A stretch of DNA of 64,000 nucleotides. Source: Chitinophagaceae bacterium (GTDB lineage: Bacteria; Bacteroidota; Bacteroidia; Chitinophagales; Chitinophagaceae). Below, one piece after another: positions 15,381 through 23,802 of the stretch (position 1 is its first letter; each line of letters starts with the position of its first letter). Where the stretch lies: assembly GCA_023251255.1 (NCBI GenBank), contig JAHEZD010000002.1, positions 1 through 64,000 on the forward strand, read 5' to 3'. Under the pieces are notes generated by a model. It did not search any database and was not told the origin of the DNA. It worked only from the letters and a program-made list of their open reading frames with translations. Made by a program: the position numbers and the translations under genes.

Positions 15381-16151
15381 ATGAACTTGCAACTTACTAG
15401 ACCTATTGCTTTTATTGACCTTGAAACAACAGGCATCAATATTTCCACGGACAAAATTGTTGAAATAGCCATCGTGAAAATTTCACCTGATGGCAGCAAA
15501 CTGGTGAAGCGCAAGTTGATCAACCCGCAGATGCCCATTCCTGCAGGTTCAAGTGAAGTACATGGCATTACGGATGAAATGGTTAAGGATGCCCCCACTT
15601 TTAAACAGGCGGCCAACGAAATCAAACAGTTCATAGACAATTGTGACCTGGGCGGGTACAACAGCAACCGTTTTGACGTGCCCATGTTGATTGAGGAGTT
15701 TTTGAGGGCGGGTATTGAATTCAGTACAGATGGTAAGAAGATGATCGATGCACAGAAAATCTTCCACCAAATGGAACAGCGTACGCTGACTGCTGCCTAT
15801 AAATTCTATTGCGATAAGACACTGGAAGGTGCACATGGTGCGGAAGCCGATGCAACGGCCACTTGGGAGGTGCTGGATGCACAATTGGCCCGTTACCCAC
15901 AAATTGGCAATACGGTGGAAGCCATTGCAAAATTTACTGGTGAAGATGAGATTGTGGATTTTGCCCGCCGCTTTGTGAAGGAAAAAGGCATTGAGGTGTT
16001 CAATTTTGGTAAGCATAAGGGCAAGCCGGTAACGCAGGTGCTGAAAGAGGAGCCGCAATATTATGACTGGATGATGAAGGGTGACTTTGCCATGAACACC
16101 AAACAGAAGTTTACCGAAATACTTAACCGGACATTGTTAAAAAAGCAGTAA
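15381..16151 (+). CDS. DnaQ-like 3'-5' exonuclease with C-terminal DUF3820-like domain
   Basis: 256-residue exonuclease of the DEDD superfamily. Exo I is IDLETTGI with D13 and E15; Exo II lies in YNSNRFDVPML; Exo III is HGAEADATATWEVL with the conserved His and Asp (DEDDh type, as in Pol III epsilon and RNase T). After residue 205 there is an added F-N-F-G-K-H-K-G-K-P-V-T-Q-V segment of the DUF3820 kind, found in other exonucleases. It is not the usual proofreading subunit architecture; a role in repair or RNA trimming is possible. ATG at 15381, 89 bases after mpl. Confidence 0.9.
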   Translation: MNLQLTRPIAFIDLETTGINISTDKIVEIAIVKISPDGSKLVKRKLINPQMPIPAGSSEVHGITDEMVKDAPTFKQAANEIKQFIDNCDLGGYNSNRFDVPMLIEEFLRAGIEFSTDGKKMIDAQKIFHQMEQRTLTAAYKFYCDKTLEGAHGAEADATATWEVLDAQLARYPQIGNTVEAIAKFTGEDEIVDFARRFVKEKGIEVFNFGKHKGKPVTQVLKEEPQYYDWMMKGDFAMNTKQKFTEILNRTLLKKQ

Positions 16152-16168
16152 TCCACAGTTAATGTTTC

Positions 16169-16199
16169 CGATTGTTTACAATCTTGAATTAAACAATCG
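16169..16199 (+). terminator. Hairpin after exonuclease gene
   Basis: Perfect 10-bp stem CGATTGTTTA / TAAACAATCG with an 11-base loop, 18 bases after the stop at 16151, followed by a weak T-rich stretch (TTTAATT). Possible terminator, or an operator for the next gene. Confidence 0.45.
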
Positions 16200-16245
16200 T
16201 TTAATTGCCTTACTTTAGTTTTCTGAAAGATTTACCCCCTAGATT

Positions 16246-17043
16246 TTGGAAAAGATTGTCATAATACCAACCTACAATGAAAAGGAAAATATTGCCAATA
16301 TACTAAAAGCAATTTTTTCACTTAGCCAACATTACCACGTACTTGTAATAGACGATGGCAGTCCTGATGGCACGGCACAAATTGTGAAGGACCTGTTCAG
16401 TGTTTACCCCAGCCAGCTTTTTATTGAGGAACGAACGGGCAAGCTTGGCCTTGGCACGGCTTATATACACGGTTTTAAATGGTGCATCCAGAAAGGCTAC
16501 GAGTATATTTTTGAAATGGATGCAGATTTCTCGCACAATCCCAATGATTTGGAAAGGCTGTACAAGGCCTGTAAGGAAGATGGTGGTGATGTAGCTGTTG
16601 GAAGCCGCTATGTAAATGGCGGTAAGATTTTGAACTGGCCCATAGACCGTCACCTATATTCAAGGGGCGGTTCCCTCTATACAAGAATGATTACTTGGAT
16701 GCCTGTAAAAGACCCTACTGCGGGATTTGTTTGCTACAGGAAAAAAGTGCTTGAAACAATTAACTTGGATGCCATACATTTCGTAGGCTACGCTTTCCAG
16801 ATTGAAATGAAATTTGCTGCTTGGAAGCTGGGCTTCAAAATAAAGGAAGTGCCCATTGTATTCATAGATAGGCAAGCAGGTGCCAGCAAAATGAGCAAGG
16901 GAATCATTAAGGAAGGCGTGCTGGGCGTTCTCAAGATACAGTGGCAAAGCATGTTCAAGAACTACAATAAAGAAGTAAGAACAAAAGCCAAGTCAGAAGA
17001 TACATCTGTTGAAACTTCTGCAAGGTCTATTTCGCATCACTGA
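16246..17043 (+). CDS. Polyprenol monophosphomannose synthase-like GT2 glycosyltransferase
   Basis: 265-residue family 2 glycosyltransferase resembling dolichol/polyprenol-phosphate mannose synthase (DPM1). Motifs: PTYNEKENI at the start, IDDGSPDGT, the DAD metal motif in FEMDADFSHNP near residue 90, and VGSRYVNGGKILNWP. No C-terminal membrane domain, so it is the soluble DPM1 type; it would charge a lipid carrier with mannose or a related sugar. The only possible start is TTG at 16246, since a stop lies directly upstream (TAG at 16240) and the next ATG is well inside the catalytic domain. It overlaps the convergent VOC gene by 17 bases. Confidence 0.9.
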   Translation: MEKIVIIPTYNEKENIANILKAIFSLSQHYHVLVIDDGSPDGTAQIVKDLFSVYPSQLFIEERTGKLGLGTAYIHGFKWCIQKGYEYIFEMDADFSHNPNDLERLYKACKEDGGDVAVGSRYVNGGKILNWPIDRHLYSRGGSLYTRMITWMPVKDPTAGFVCYRKKVLETINLDAIHFVGYAFQIEMKFAAWKLGFKIKEVPIVFIDRQAGASKMSKGIIKEGVLGVLKIQWQSMFKNYNKEVRTKAKSEDTSVETSARSISHH

Positions 17044-17440
17044 TTTCAATCCAGTAACCATCCGGATCCAGGAAATATAGTTGCTTGAAGCCATCAGGCC
17101 TTATGGTGATGGCTGATTTTTCACCACGCACATTTTCATATTCAATTTTCTTTTTGGTAAGGGATGCTGCAAATGCATCCACTGAACTTACGGCGAAACA
17201 AGTATGCGTTTGTCTTTGCCTTTGTGGCGGTATTTCCGAACCTGAAATAATGTGCAACTGAATGCCTTTCCCAATGGAAAACCATACATGCTTCCCATCA
17301 TGAAAAGGTTCAGGAATCGTATCCAGACCAATAATTTCCTGATAAAAATTTGTACTAATGGCCAGGTCCTTTACATACAGTGCAATATGGTTGATGCTTG
17401 GTTTAACGGCTTGTTGGGCTTCAGATGAATGGGTAAGCAT
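17027..17440 (-). CDS. VOC (glyoxalase-like) family protein, probably exported
   Basis: Vicinal oxygen chelate domain: INHIALYVKDLAISTNFYQEIIGLDTIPEP, HVWFSIGKGIQLHII, HTCFAVSSVDAFAASL and LYFLDPDGYWIEISD, with metal-ligand positions H (NHIAL), H (HTCFA) and E (WIEI). The start is uncertain. The ATG at 17440 is the safest, but the sequence just upstream (KKPLFLVFILFT) would complete a signal peptide ending at SSEAQQ, so the real start could be a non-ATG codon near 17485 or ATG at 17533, the latter overlapping the divergent EamA gene. Substrate unknown. Confidence 0.82.
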   Translation of the reverse strand: MLTHSSEAQQAVKPSINHIALYVKDLAISTNFYQEIIGLDTIPEPFHDGKHVWFSIGKGIQLHIISGSEIPPQRQRQTHTCFAVSSVDAFAASLTKKKIEYENVRGEKSAITIRPDGFKQLYFLDPDGYWIEISDAK

Positions 17441-17504
17441 GGTGAATAGGATGAAAACTAAAAATAGTGGTTTTTTATTTGTAATGTAGCAACAATATTT
17501 GCCA

Positions 17505-18377
17505 ATGAAATCAGCACTGATCAAATTGCACATTGCCGTGTTCCTTTGGGGATTTACTGGTGTGCTTGGCAGGGCCATTGAACTGAATGAAGGGTTATTG
17601 GTCTGGTACAGGTTGCTCATAACGGTGATTTCGCTTTTGGTGCTAATGAAGTGGCAGGGTGTGCTCCAAAAAATTGCTTTCAGCACAGTGCTTCAATTGT
17701 TTGGTATCGGTGCTATCGTGGCATTGCATTGGGTATGTTTTTATGGAAGCATCAAATATGCCAATGTATCCATTGCCTTAATATGCCTATCGTCTGCCGG
17801 ACTGCTTTCGGCCTTGTTGGAGCCTTTGATGACCACCAAGAAAATGGTGCTGGTGGAAGTGCTGCTGGGACTGATTGGCATAGCGGGCATTTACCTTATT
17901 TTCCATTTTGATGCAAGTTACAGGACGGGGATTGTGATTGGTATTGCGAGTGCTATTTTCAGTGTTGTTTTTTCCATACTCAATAAAAAGATGGTTGCTG
18001 AAGTTGCTCCCAAAAGCATGATGCTATACGAACTTATGGGCGGCTTCCTGGTATTATCTATCCTGATGCCTTTGTACCTCCATTATTTTCCCACTACACG
18101 TATTTTGCCTTCGAACAAGGATTGGTTATGGTTGCTGCTGCTGAGTTGGGTGTGTACTGTGTATGCCATGGACCTATCACTGCAGGCATTGAAAAAGATT
18201 TCTGCCTTTACGCAGAACCTTACATTGAACCTGGAGCCTGTCTATGGTATATTGCTGGCCTTTTTTATTTATAACGAGAACAGGAACCTGAGCGGTAGTT
18301 TCTATATTGGCTTTGCTTTGATACTCCTTGCCGTAAGCTTGCAGATGCTCAGGGTGTTGAAATTAAAGAGGCATTAA
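17505..18377 (+). CDS. EamA family (DMT) transporter
   Basis: 290-residue inner-membrane transporter of the drug/metabolite superfamily with about ten hydrophobic segments arranged as two EamA repeats (first from AVFLWGFTGVLGRAIEL, second from GIVIGIASAIFSVVFSILNKKM). The C-terminal half has the typical LEPVYGILLAFFIYNE motif. ATG at 17505 is used; a TTG six bases earlier is possible. An imperfect -7 element AATATTTG ends three bases before the ATG. The substrate cannot be told; the family exports metabolites or amino acids. Its stop overlaps the convergent PAS gene by four bases. Confidence 0.9.
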   Translation: MKSALIKLHIAVFLWGFTGVLGRAIELNEGLLVWYRLLITVISLLVLMKWQGVLQKIAFSTVLQLFGIGAIVALHWVCFYGSIKYANVSIALICLSSAGLLSALLEPLMTTKKMVLVEVLLGLIGIAGIYLIFHFDASYRTGIVIGIASAIFSVVFSILNKKMVAEVAPKSMMLYELMGGFLVLSILMPLYLHYFPTTRILPSNKDWLWLLLLSWVCTVYAMDLSLQALKKISAFTQNLTLNLEPVYGILLAFFIYNENRNLSGSFYIGFALILLAVSLQMLRVLKLKRH

Positions 18378-19267
18378 CTGTCTCCATCAATGGGTTTTGT
18401 TTCGGAGACAATTTCCTTGATATAGTTATCCAGTTCCATGATGGATATTTTGAGGTGCTGTAGGAGTTCCTTCTGCTCATCAGCTAGGTTGCTTTCGTCG
18501 AACAACGGTATTAGCCCCAGGATATTAGCAACTGGTTTCCTGATCTTATGTGATTGGATCCAGGCAATTTTTTTCAATTGGGTATTCTGCTGCCTGATGG
18601 CTTCCTCAATCTCCTTGCGTTTAGTAATATCTGTTATGTTCATGGAAACGGCTTCTATAATGTCATCATCGTTTGATACCGGCTGCAGCTCAATAAAAAG
18701 CCAGATTAATTTCTTGCCCAATGTTGTTTTGAACAGGCGGAAATTTTCCACAAACTGTATTTTCTTGCCAGAAGAGGCAATGCCCAATGAAATGGTGAAA
18801 CTTTCCTTGGCAATTTCACTTACGTGACTGAAAATATCATCGCCAACAGCCAGGAATTCCTTGCCTGAAATATCAAGCATAAAAGTAGAAGCGGCCCTGT
18901 TAAAGGCCACGATCTTGTGGTCGAGGCTAACCAGTACATTAATATCGCTGCTGCTGTTGAAGATAGCATTCAATTTCTTATTGCTTTCTTTGAGGTCTTC
19001 TGTTTTCTGTTCAATTACTTGGCGTAACCTATTGCCATGCTTTAATTGTTTGTCTTCCTTTATGCCAATTAAGTAAAAAGTAAAGGCCAATAAGAAAGGC
19101 ACCGCATCAATAAGATAGTGAAAAGGGTACCTTGTGTGCAGGCCAGCAAGATTGGGGAAACTAAAAGCCATTTGGTGCGAATTCAAGCTATATGAATAAG
19201 CGACTATGGAAAGGCTGATTCCTATGCTTGCACCCAAAAGCAAGTATAAAATAGATATTTTGCGCAT
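18374..19267 (-). CDS. Membrane PAS protein with histidine-kinase-like dimerisation helix but no ATPase domain
   Basis: 297 residues. Two N-terminal transmembrane segments (about 5-27 and 52-68), a coiled-coil linker (VIEQKTEDLKESNKKLNAIF), one PAS domain (roughly 98-215), then KKIAWIQSHKIRKPVANILGL, a HisKA-like helix with His240. The protein ends about 57 residues later with no N, G1, F or G2 boxes, so it lacks the ATP-binding domain and cannot autophosphorylate alone. It may be phosphorylated by a partner kinase or act as a phosphotransfer or phosphatase module. Truncation by frameshift is not evident. Convergent four-base overlap with the EamA gene. Confidence 0.85.
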   Translation of the reverse strand: MRKISILYLLLGASIGISLSIVAYSYSLNSHQMAFSFPNLAGLHTRYPFHYLIDAVPFLLAFTFYLIGIKEDKQLKHGNRLRQVIEQKTEDLKESNKKLNAIFNSSSDINVLVSLDHKIVAFNRAASTFMLDISGKEFLAVGDDIFSHVSEIAKESFTISLGIASSGKKIQFVENFRLFKTTLGKKLIWLFIELQPVSNDDDIIEAVSMNITDITKRKEIEEAIRQQNTQLKKIAWIQSHKIRKPVANILGLIPLFDESNLADEQKELLQHLKISIMELDNYIKEIVSETKPIDGDS

Positions 19268-19357
19268 TGTTTAAGGCAGGTAAACATTTAATAAAGTAAC
19301 AAGATCGTTTTCGCGGGGTCAATAATTTTGTTCCAAACGGAAAGTAAGCTAAAAAAT

Positions 19358-19389
19358 TTTGCTCCGCAAATATTCAACCTATACATTTG
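19358..19389 (+). promoter_or_regulatory. Promoter of tRNA-Ala
   Basis: TTTG (19358-19361), 20-base spacer, TACATTTG (19382-19389): a near-perfect Bacteroidota sigma-A promoter. The mature tRNA starts 11 bases downstream. Confidence 0.8.
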
Positions 19390-19399
19390 CAATCCACAA

Positions 19400-19472
19400 G
19401 GGGGTTTAGCTCAGTTGGTAGAGCGTTTGCATGGCATGCAAAAGGTCAGCGGTTCGACCCCGCTAACCTCCA
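19400..19472 (+). tRNA. tRNA-Ala (anticodon GGC)
   Basis: 73-base cloverleaf. Acceptor GGGGGTT pairs with AACCTCC and includes the G3-U70 wobble pair that identifies tRNA-Ala. The anticodon stem TTTGC/GCAAA encloses loop ATGGCAT, giving anticodon GGC. The T arm contains GGTTCGACC. Discriminator base is A; the CCA end is not encoded. Confidence 0.97.
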
Positions 19473-19490
19473 CTTACTTCTCTTCTAGTT

Positions 19491-19673
19491 ATGGGGATAT
19501 TTAAACAACTCGCTGAATACCTCTACCTCAAAAAAAGGGACCCCAATGAACCGCATACACCATGGATAAAATACATGCATGGTATGAACAGGATTTCATT
19601 GCTGATGTTCATAGCTGCATTGATAGTTATCCTTTTTAAATTGGTGATACTTCCTTGGATAAGGAGCAAATAA
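19491..19673 (+). CDS. DUF6728 family small membrane protein
   Basis: 60-residue protein starting 18 bases after the tRNA. Basic, polar N terminus with LAEYLYLKKRDPNEPHTPW, a KYMHGMNRIS segment and one C-terminal transmembrane helix (LLMFIAALIVILFKLVILPW). This pattern fits the small DUF6728 family found across Bacteroidota. No function known. It may be transcribed from the tRNA promoter. Confidence 0.75.
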   Translation: MGIFKQLAEYLYLKKRDPNEPHTPWIKYMHGMNRISLLMFIAALIVILFKLVILPWIRSK

Positions 19674-19744
19674 TTTGGGTGGCTTAAGTAATTGTGCCCT
19701 TGTAGTGCATGGTCACGACAGCCAACACACTAAACATTGTATGC

Positions 19745-20908
19745 TTATTTGGCAATAAAACGGTGGATACTTGCAGCGGCTTTGGCAGAAGCATGGCCAC
19801 CGGCAGACAGGATGTTTTTCAATTGAATATAATCTTCCTTCAGCTTAGCAATCCTTGTTCCATCGTTTAGCAGTTCATTCAGTTCCTTCACGAGATTGAC
19901 CGGTGTGAGTTCATGTTGGATCAGTTCCTTCACTACGGGCCTATCCATGATCAGGTTCACCAACGAGATGAATTTTATTTTGATCAAACGTTTACCAATC
20001 TGGTAACTGATATTGCTGCTCTTGTAGCAAACTACTTCGGGCACGCCAAACAAGGCTGTCTCCAAGGTTGCAGTACCGCTAGTAACCAGCGCCGCTTTGC
20101 TTTTCATCAACAAATTGTAAGTATCGTTCCTTACAGATGAAACATTGGTATAAGCTGCGAGGAACGGTTCGTAAAAACTATCTTCCTGCCCCGGGGCCAT
20201 GGCCACCACAAATTGATAACCGGGAAATGATTTGGCCACCTCTAGCATGATTGGTAATTTTTTTATTATCTCCTGTTTGCGGCTGCCTGGTAATAATGCG
20301 ATGACGTTGCTTGATGAGTGGTGAATGGTGAGCGGTGAAATAGCAGGGCTTGCATCATCCTTGACCATTGACCATTCACTATTCACTGGTTCGCTTTTCT
20401 TTCTTTCAATTTCCTCCACCAATGGATGCCCAACATATTCCACCTCCCAGTTCCATTTATTTTTGTAATAATCTTTTTCAAAAGGAAGTATGCAGAGCAT
20501 TCTATCAATGTTCTGTTTCATTTTCTTTACGCGGTTTTCCTTCCATGCCCAAACCTGCGGGGAAATGTAATAGACAATTTTATAACCTTGCTGCTTGGCC
20601 CATTCAGCAATCCTCAAATTGAAACCGGGATAATCAATCAGCACCAGAACATCTGGGTTAAAAGCTGCAATATTTTCCTTGCAGAACTTAATATTCTTAA
20701 AAATGGTCGGCAGGTTTTTCACTACTTCTACAAAGCCCATAAAAGCTAATTCCCTGTAATGCTTTACCAATGTGGCTCCTGCTACTTGCATTAAATCACC
20801 ACCCCAGCAATGGATATTGGCTGATGTATCCAGTTTATGCAGTTCCTTGATCAAGTTGCTGCCATGTAAATCGCCACTAGCTTCCCCTGCAATAATGTAA
20901 TATTTCAT
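19745..20908 (-). CDS. lpxB: Lipid-A-disaccharide synthase with repeat-derived insert
   Basis: Joins UDP-diacylglucosamine and lipid X to form the lipid A disaccharide at the inner membrane. 387 residues. Family motifs: MKYYIIAGEASGDLHGSNLI at the start, CWGGDLMQVAGATLV, LIDYPGFNLRIAEWAK, YYISPQVWAWKENRVKKM, LLPGSRKQEI and VTSGTATLETALFGVPEVVCYK. Between the two lobes, residues about 174-199 are encoded by DNA of the heptamer repeat family (GTGAATAG... and TCACCATTCACC) and have no counterpart in normal LpxB; the frame and all motifs are kept. ATG at 20908. Confidence 0.94.
   Translation of the reverse strand: MKYYIIAGEASGDLHGSNLIKELHKLDTSANIHCWGGDLMQVAGATLVKHYRELAFMGFVEVVKNLPTIFKNIKFCKENIAAFNPDVLVLIDYPGFNLRIAEWAKQQGYKIVYYISPQVWAWKENRVKKMKQNIDRMLCILPFEKDYYKNKWNWEVEYVGHPLVEEIERKKSEPVNSEWSMVKDDASPAISPLTIHHSSSNVIALLPGSRKQEIIKKLPIMLEVAKSFPGYQFVVAMAPGQEDSFYEPFLAAYTNVSSVRNDTYNLLMKSKAALVTSGTATLETALFGVPEVVCYKSSNISYQIGKRLIKIKFISLVNLIMDRPVVKELIQHELTPVNLVKELNELLNDGTRIAKLKEDYIQLKNILSAGGHASAKAAASIHRFIAK
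20314..20389. repeat. Inverted heptamer repeat inside lpxB
   Basis: Plus strand GAGTGGTGAATGGTGAGCGG (20316-20335) faces CCATTGACCATTCACTATTC (20365-20384): related 7-mers in opposite orientation around a 29-base spacer. Same family as the array at 12937-13083. Its length keeps the lpxB reading frame open. Confidence 0.82.
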
Positions 20909-21002
20909 GCCTTAAATCCCTAAAGGGAAATTGATGAAGCTGCAAAATACAGCTTTGATGGCTATTGATGGAAATGTATGGATCCCGAACTTTTTTCTAA
21001 AT

Positions 21003-21067
21003 AACTAAAAAAATAGTTGTTCAACTAAAATATTAGTTTATATATTTGTTCAACTAAAAAAATAGTT
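21003..21067 (+). promoter_or_regulatory. Promoter with three BlaI-type operators
   Basis: Three palindromes AACTA-N6-TAGTT at 21003-21018, 21023-21038 and 21052-21067. The -7 element TATATTTG (21041-21048) lies between the second and third; TTG at 21017-21019 may serve as the upstream element. The last operator ends four bases before the ATG of the repressor gene. This is the layout of an autorepressed BlaI/MecI-type operon, with binding expected to cover both the promoter and the start site. Confidence 0.85.
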
Positions 21068-21071
21068 GAAG

Positions 21072-21434
21072 ATGAGCAAGCCTCTAACCAAAGCAGAAGA
21101 ACAAGTTATGCAGGGCCTATGGAAATTGGGTAATGCCTACTTGAAAGATATTATTGACGTGTTGCCAGAACCAAAGCCACATAGCAATACGGTGGCCACC
21201 ATTCTTAAGATTTTAATGGATAAGGAATATGTAGGCCATGAGGTACATGGCCGGGTGCACTATTACCATACTTTGGTTAGTAAGGAGGAATATTCATCCA
21301 GCAGCATAAGAACATTGGTTGATGGTTATTTTGAAGGGTCTTTTGCCGATGCGGTTTCTTTTATGGTAAAACAGAAAGACTTGAAGGTGAAGGACCTTGA
21401 ACTGTTGCTGCAACAAATCAAAACAAAAAAATAA
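21072..21434 (+). CDS. BlaI/MecI/CopY family transcriptional repressor
   Basis: 120-residue winged-helix repressor. Opens MSKPLTKAEEQVMQGLWKLGNAYLKDIIDVLPEPKPHSNTVATILKIL, with the recognition helix, followed by the wing VGHEVHGRVHYYHTLVSKEEY. The C-terminal part (VDGYFEGSFADAVSFMV) is the dimerisation helix region; the preceding segment would contain the site cut by the cognate M56 protease. ATG at 21072 rather than the TTG at 21066. Six bases separate it from the M56 gene, so the pair is one operon. Three operators upstream argue for autoregulation. Confidence 0.95.
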   Translation: MSKPLTKAEEQVMQGLWKLGNAYLKDIIDVLPEPKPHSNTVATILKILMDKEYVGHEVHGRVHYYHTLVSKEEYSSSSIRTLVDGYFEGSFADAVSFMVKQKDLKVKDLELLLQQIKTKK

Positions 21435-21440
21435 TCTGTC

Positions 21441-23618
21441 ATGCTAACTATTGCTTACTATTTTTTGCAGGTTGTATTGTGCAGCATCATCATGATGGGC
21501 TATTATTGGCTGATGCTGCGCAATAAGAAATTCCATCAGTACAACCGTTTTTATTTGCTTGGTGCTGCTTTGTTATCATGGTTCATTCCATTGATAAAAA
21601 TCAATGTGTCCAGACCAATAGAAGAAGCCCCTGCACAGTTAATAAACCTTGCAAGCATCGTTGCGGGCAATAATTCTGAAATTGAACAGCTTATTGTGCA
21701 AAAGGATTTTGCCATTAATTGGGATATGGTAATTATCAGCCTATATGGTTGCATCTGTACAATCTTCCTGTTTTCCATTGTTGCTGCTTTGCTCCGTGTA
21801 TACCATTTACTCAGGAAGCATTCCTGCAGAAGTCTGGGAGATGTTTATTTAATCATGACGGCCAATGTTAGGGGTACCCCATTTTCTTTTTTCCAATATA
21901 TTTTTTGGAACGAAGCTGTGGATATGCAAACACCTATAGGCCAGCAGATTATGCAGCATGAACTGGCACATGTGAGGGAGAAGCATAGCGTTGACAAATT
22001 GTTTATGCAAATAGTGATTATGTTCGGCTGGTTCAACCCATTTTTCTGGCTGCTTAAAAAGGAACTGAACCTGATCCATGAATTCATTGCCGATAAAAAG
22101 GCCGTTCAGGATGGGGATGCCTCTTCATTGGCGGCCATGTTGTTAACGGCTGCTTATCCAAACCAACAGTATTTATTAACCAATCCATTTTTCTTTTCAC
22201 CTATTAAACGACGGATCCTCATGCTTACAAAAACCAACAATCCAAGATTATCTTATGCAAGAAGGGTAGTAGTGCTGCCATTGCTTGCCGTAACAGTAAT
22301 GCTGTTTGCTTTCAGGAAGAAAGAAACAGCAAAAAACATTGCACCGTTAAACAAGGTTTATACGGTGGTGATTGACGCAGGACATGGCGGTAAGGACCTT
22401 GGCGCTACCGCTGCAGATGGCACGGCCGAAAAAGATTTGGCATTGCAACTCCTAAAAGCAGTAAAGAATGCCAATACAAACGATAAAATAAAACTGGTGT
22501 TTACAAGGGAAGAAGATGTATATCAAAGCCCTATCGACAAAGCAAAATTCGTGAATGGACAAAAAGCCGATTTATTTATTTCATTGCATATTAATTGGTC
22601 AGCACAAGCTTCTGAATTAGAACGGGGCTTTGAAATAAATGTTCCGGGAAAGCAGCTTTCAAAAGCTGCTATTGAGCAAAGCAATTTATTGGCAAAGCAT
22701 TTAGCCGGGACATTGTTTAAGGAATATCCATCTCAAGGCGTGCATATCCCTAAGAAAGGCATTTGGGTATTAACCAATAGTTATTGCCCATCTGTATTGA
22801 TTGAATGTGGCAATATTAATAATCCAAAAGACTTGGCTTTGTTGAAAGATGAAAAGCAAAGAAATAAAATGGCCGGGTTGATTTTGGAGGGGATTGGGAA
22901 CTATTTGGCAAACAGTAAAGACCTTGCTGAAATTAGTCTTGACCAGAAATCCATTAGCGATAGCTTAAGCAAAGAAGATTTTGATAGATATATGGCAATT
23001 GCAAAAAGTTGCCAAAAGGAAATCAAAACAAAGGAAGATAAAGCAATGCTTGTGATTGATGCAAGTAGGGTACCCCAAGATGAGCTAGGTGAAATGTATA
23101 AAAAAATGAACAACAGGCAAAAGGGATTAGCTGCCAAAGTTTTTATTGTTAAGAAAAACGAAGCTAGCTCAAATAAGGAAGGGTCGTTAAATAAGCGGTT
23201 GAACCTTTTGAAAAATGTAGGGGACGCATTTATGCTTTCACCTCTCAATAATGGCTACATAAAAGAGAGGTTTGGTAAGAATATAATATTGCAGCGAGCA
23301 AAATACCTTACAACAGTAACCAATGATGGTATTAAAATCTGTTCAAAAACAGATAACAATGTGAAGAGTATTACAAGTGGAACAGTGAGTTTTACTGGCA
23401 AGATATCGGATGAGCAAGTCGTAATTGTACGGTCAGATAACAAGTTTATCAGTTATTCTGGAATGAGCAGTACCAATTTGCAAAAGGGGCAAACTATTTC
23501 CGTGGGCACATCCATTGGCGAAGCTGGAAGCATGGATAATGAGAATTATGTATCCTTATTAGTAACAGATAATGCTGGCAAGTTTCTTAACCCTGAGAAC
23601 TTGTTTGCAATGAAATAA
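21441..23618 (+). CDS. BlaR1-like M56 protease fused to N-acetylmuramoyl-L-alanine amidase and LytM-like domain
   Basis: 725-residue fusion. N-terminal membrane part with several helices and the M56 zinc motif HELAH at about 173-177 (followed by VREKHSVD), a further helix near 274-291 (VVVLPLLAVTVMLFAF), then an exported region. There an Amidase_3 domain runs from about 307 to 490: VVIDAGHGGKDLG, GTAEKDLAL, FISLHIN and VLIECGN supply the H, E, H and E expected for zinc and catalysis. A basic linker follows, then a LytM/M23-like domain from about 610 (GTVSFTG, VVIVRSDNKFISYSGM, KGQTISVGTSIGEAG) without its zinc ligands. In BlaR1 the outer part senses beta-lactams; here it would cut or sense peptidoglycan. 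Directly after the BlaI gene. Confidence 0.9.
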   Translation: MLTIAYYFLQVVLCSIIMMGYYWLMLRNKKFHQYNRFYLLGAALLSWFIPLIKINVSRPIEEAPAQLINLASIVAGNNSEIEQLIVQKDFAINWDMVIISLYGCICTIFLFSIVAALLRVYHLLRKHSCRSLGDVYLIMTANVRGTPFSFFQYIFWNEAVDMQTPIGQQIMQHELAHVREKHSVDKLFMQIVIMFGWFNPFFWLLKKELNLIHEFIADKKAVQDGDASSLAAMLLTAAYPNQQYLLTNPFFFSPIKRRILMLTKTNNPRLSYARRVVVLPLLAVTVMLFAFRKKETAKNIAPLNKVYTVVIDAGHGGKDLGATAADGTAEKDLALQLLKAVKNANTNDKIKLVFTREEDVYQSPIDKAKFVNGQKADLFISLHINWSAQASELERGFEINVPGKQLSKAAIEQSNLLAKHLAGTLFKEYPSQGVHIPKKGIWVLTNSYCPSVLIECGNINNPKDLALLKDEKQRNKMAGLILEGIGNYLANSKDLAEISLDQKSISDSLSKEDFDRYMAIAKSCQKEIKTKEDKAMLVIDASRVPQDELGEMYKKMNNRQKGLAAKVFIVKKNEASSNKEGSLNKRLNLLKNVGDAFMLSPLNNGYIKERFGKNIILQRAKYLTTVTNDGIKICSKTDNNVKSITSGTVSFTGKISDEQVVIVRSDNKFISYSGMSSTNLQKGQTISVGTSIGEAGSMDNENYVSLLVTDNAGKFLNPENLFAMK

Positions 23619-23802
23619 CAAGAACTTGAAATAAAATCCTGGCAGGATTCAAAAATAGAGATGGGGCCAAAATAGGCTGCAACTAGCGCATAGTGGTTAC
23701 AGTAAATGCAAAATAGGGGCATCAATTCCACATTGCTTACTCCGCAATTAAAGGGATATCATTCCATAGGCGATTCTTCTTCAAAATCATATTGCTTACA
23801 AA

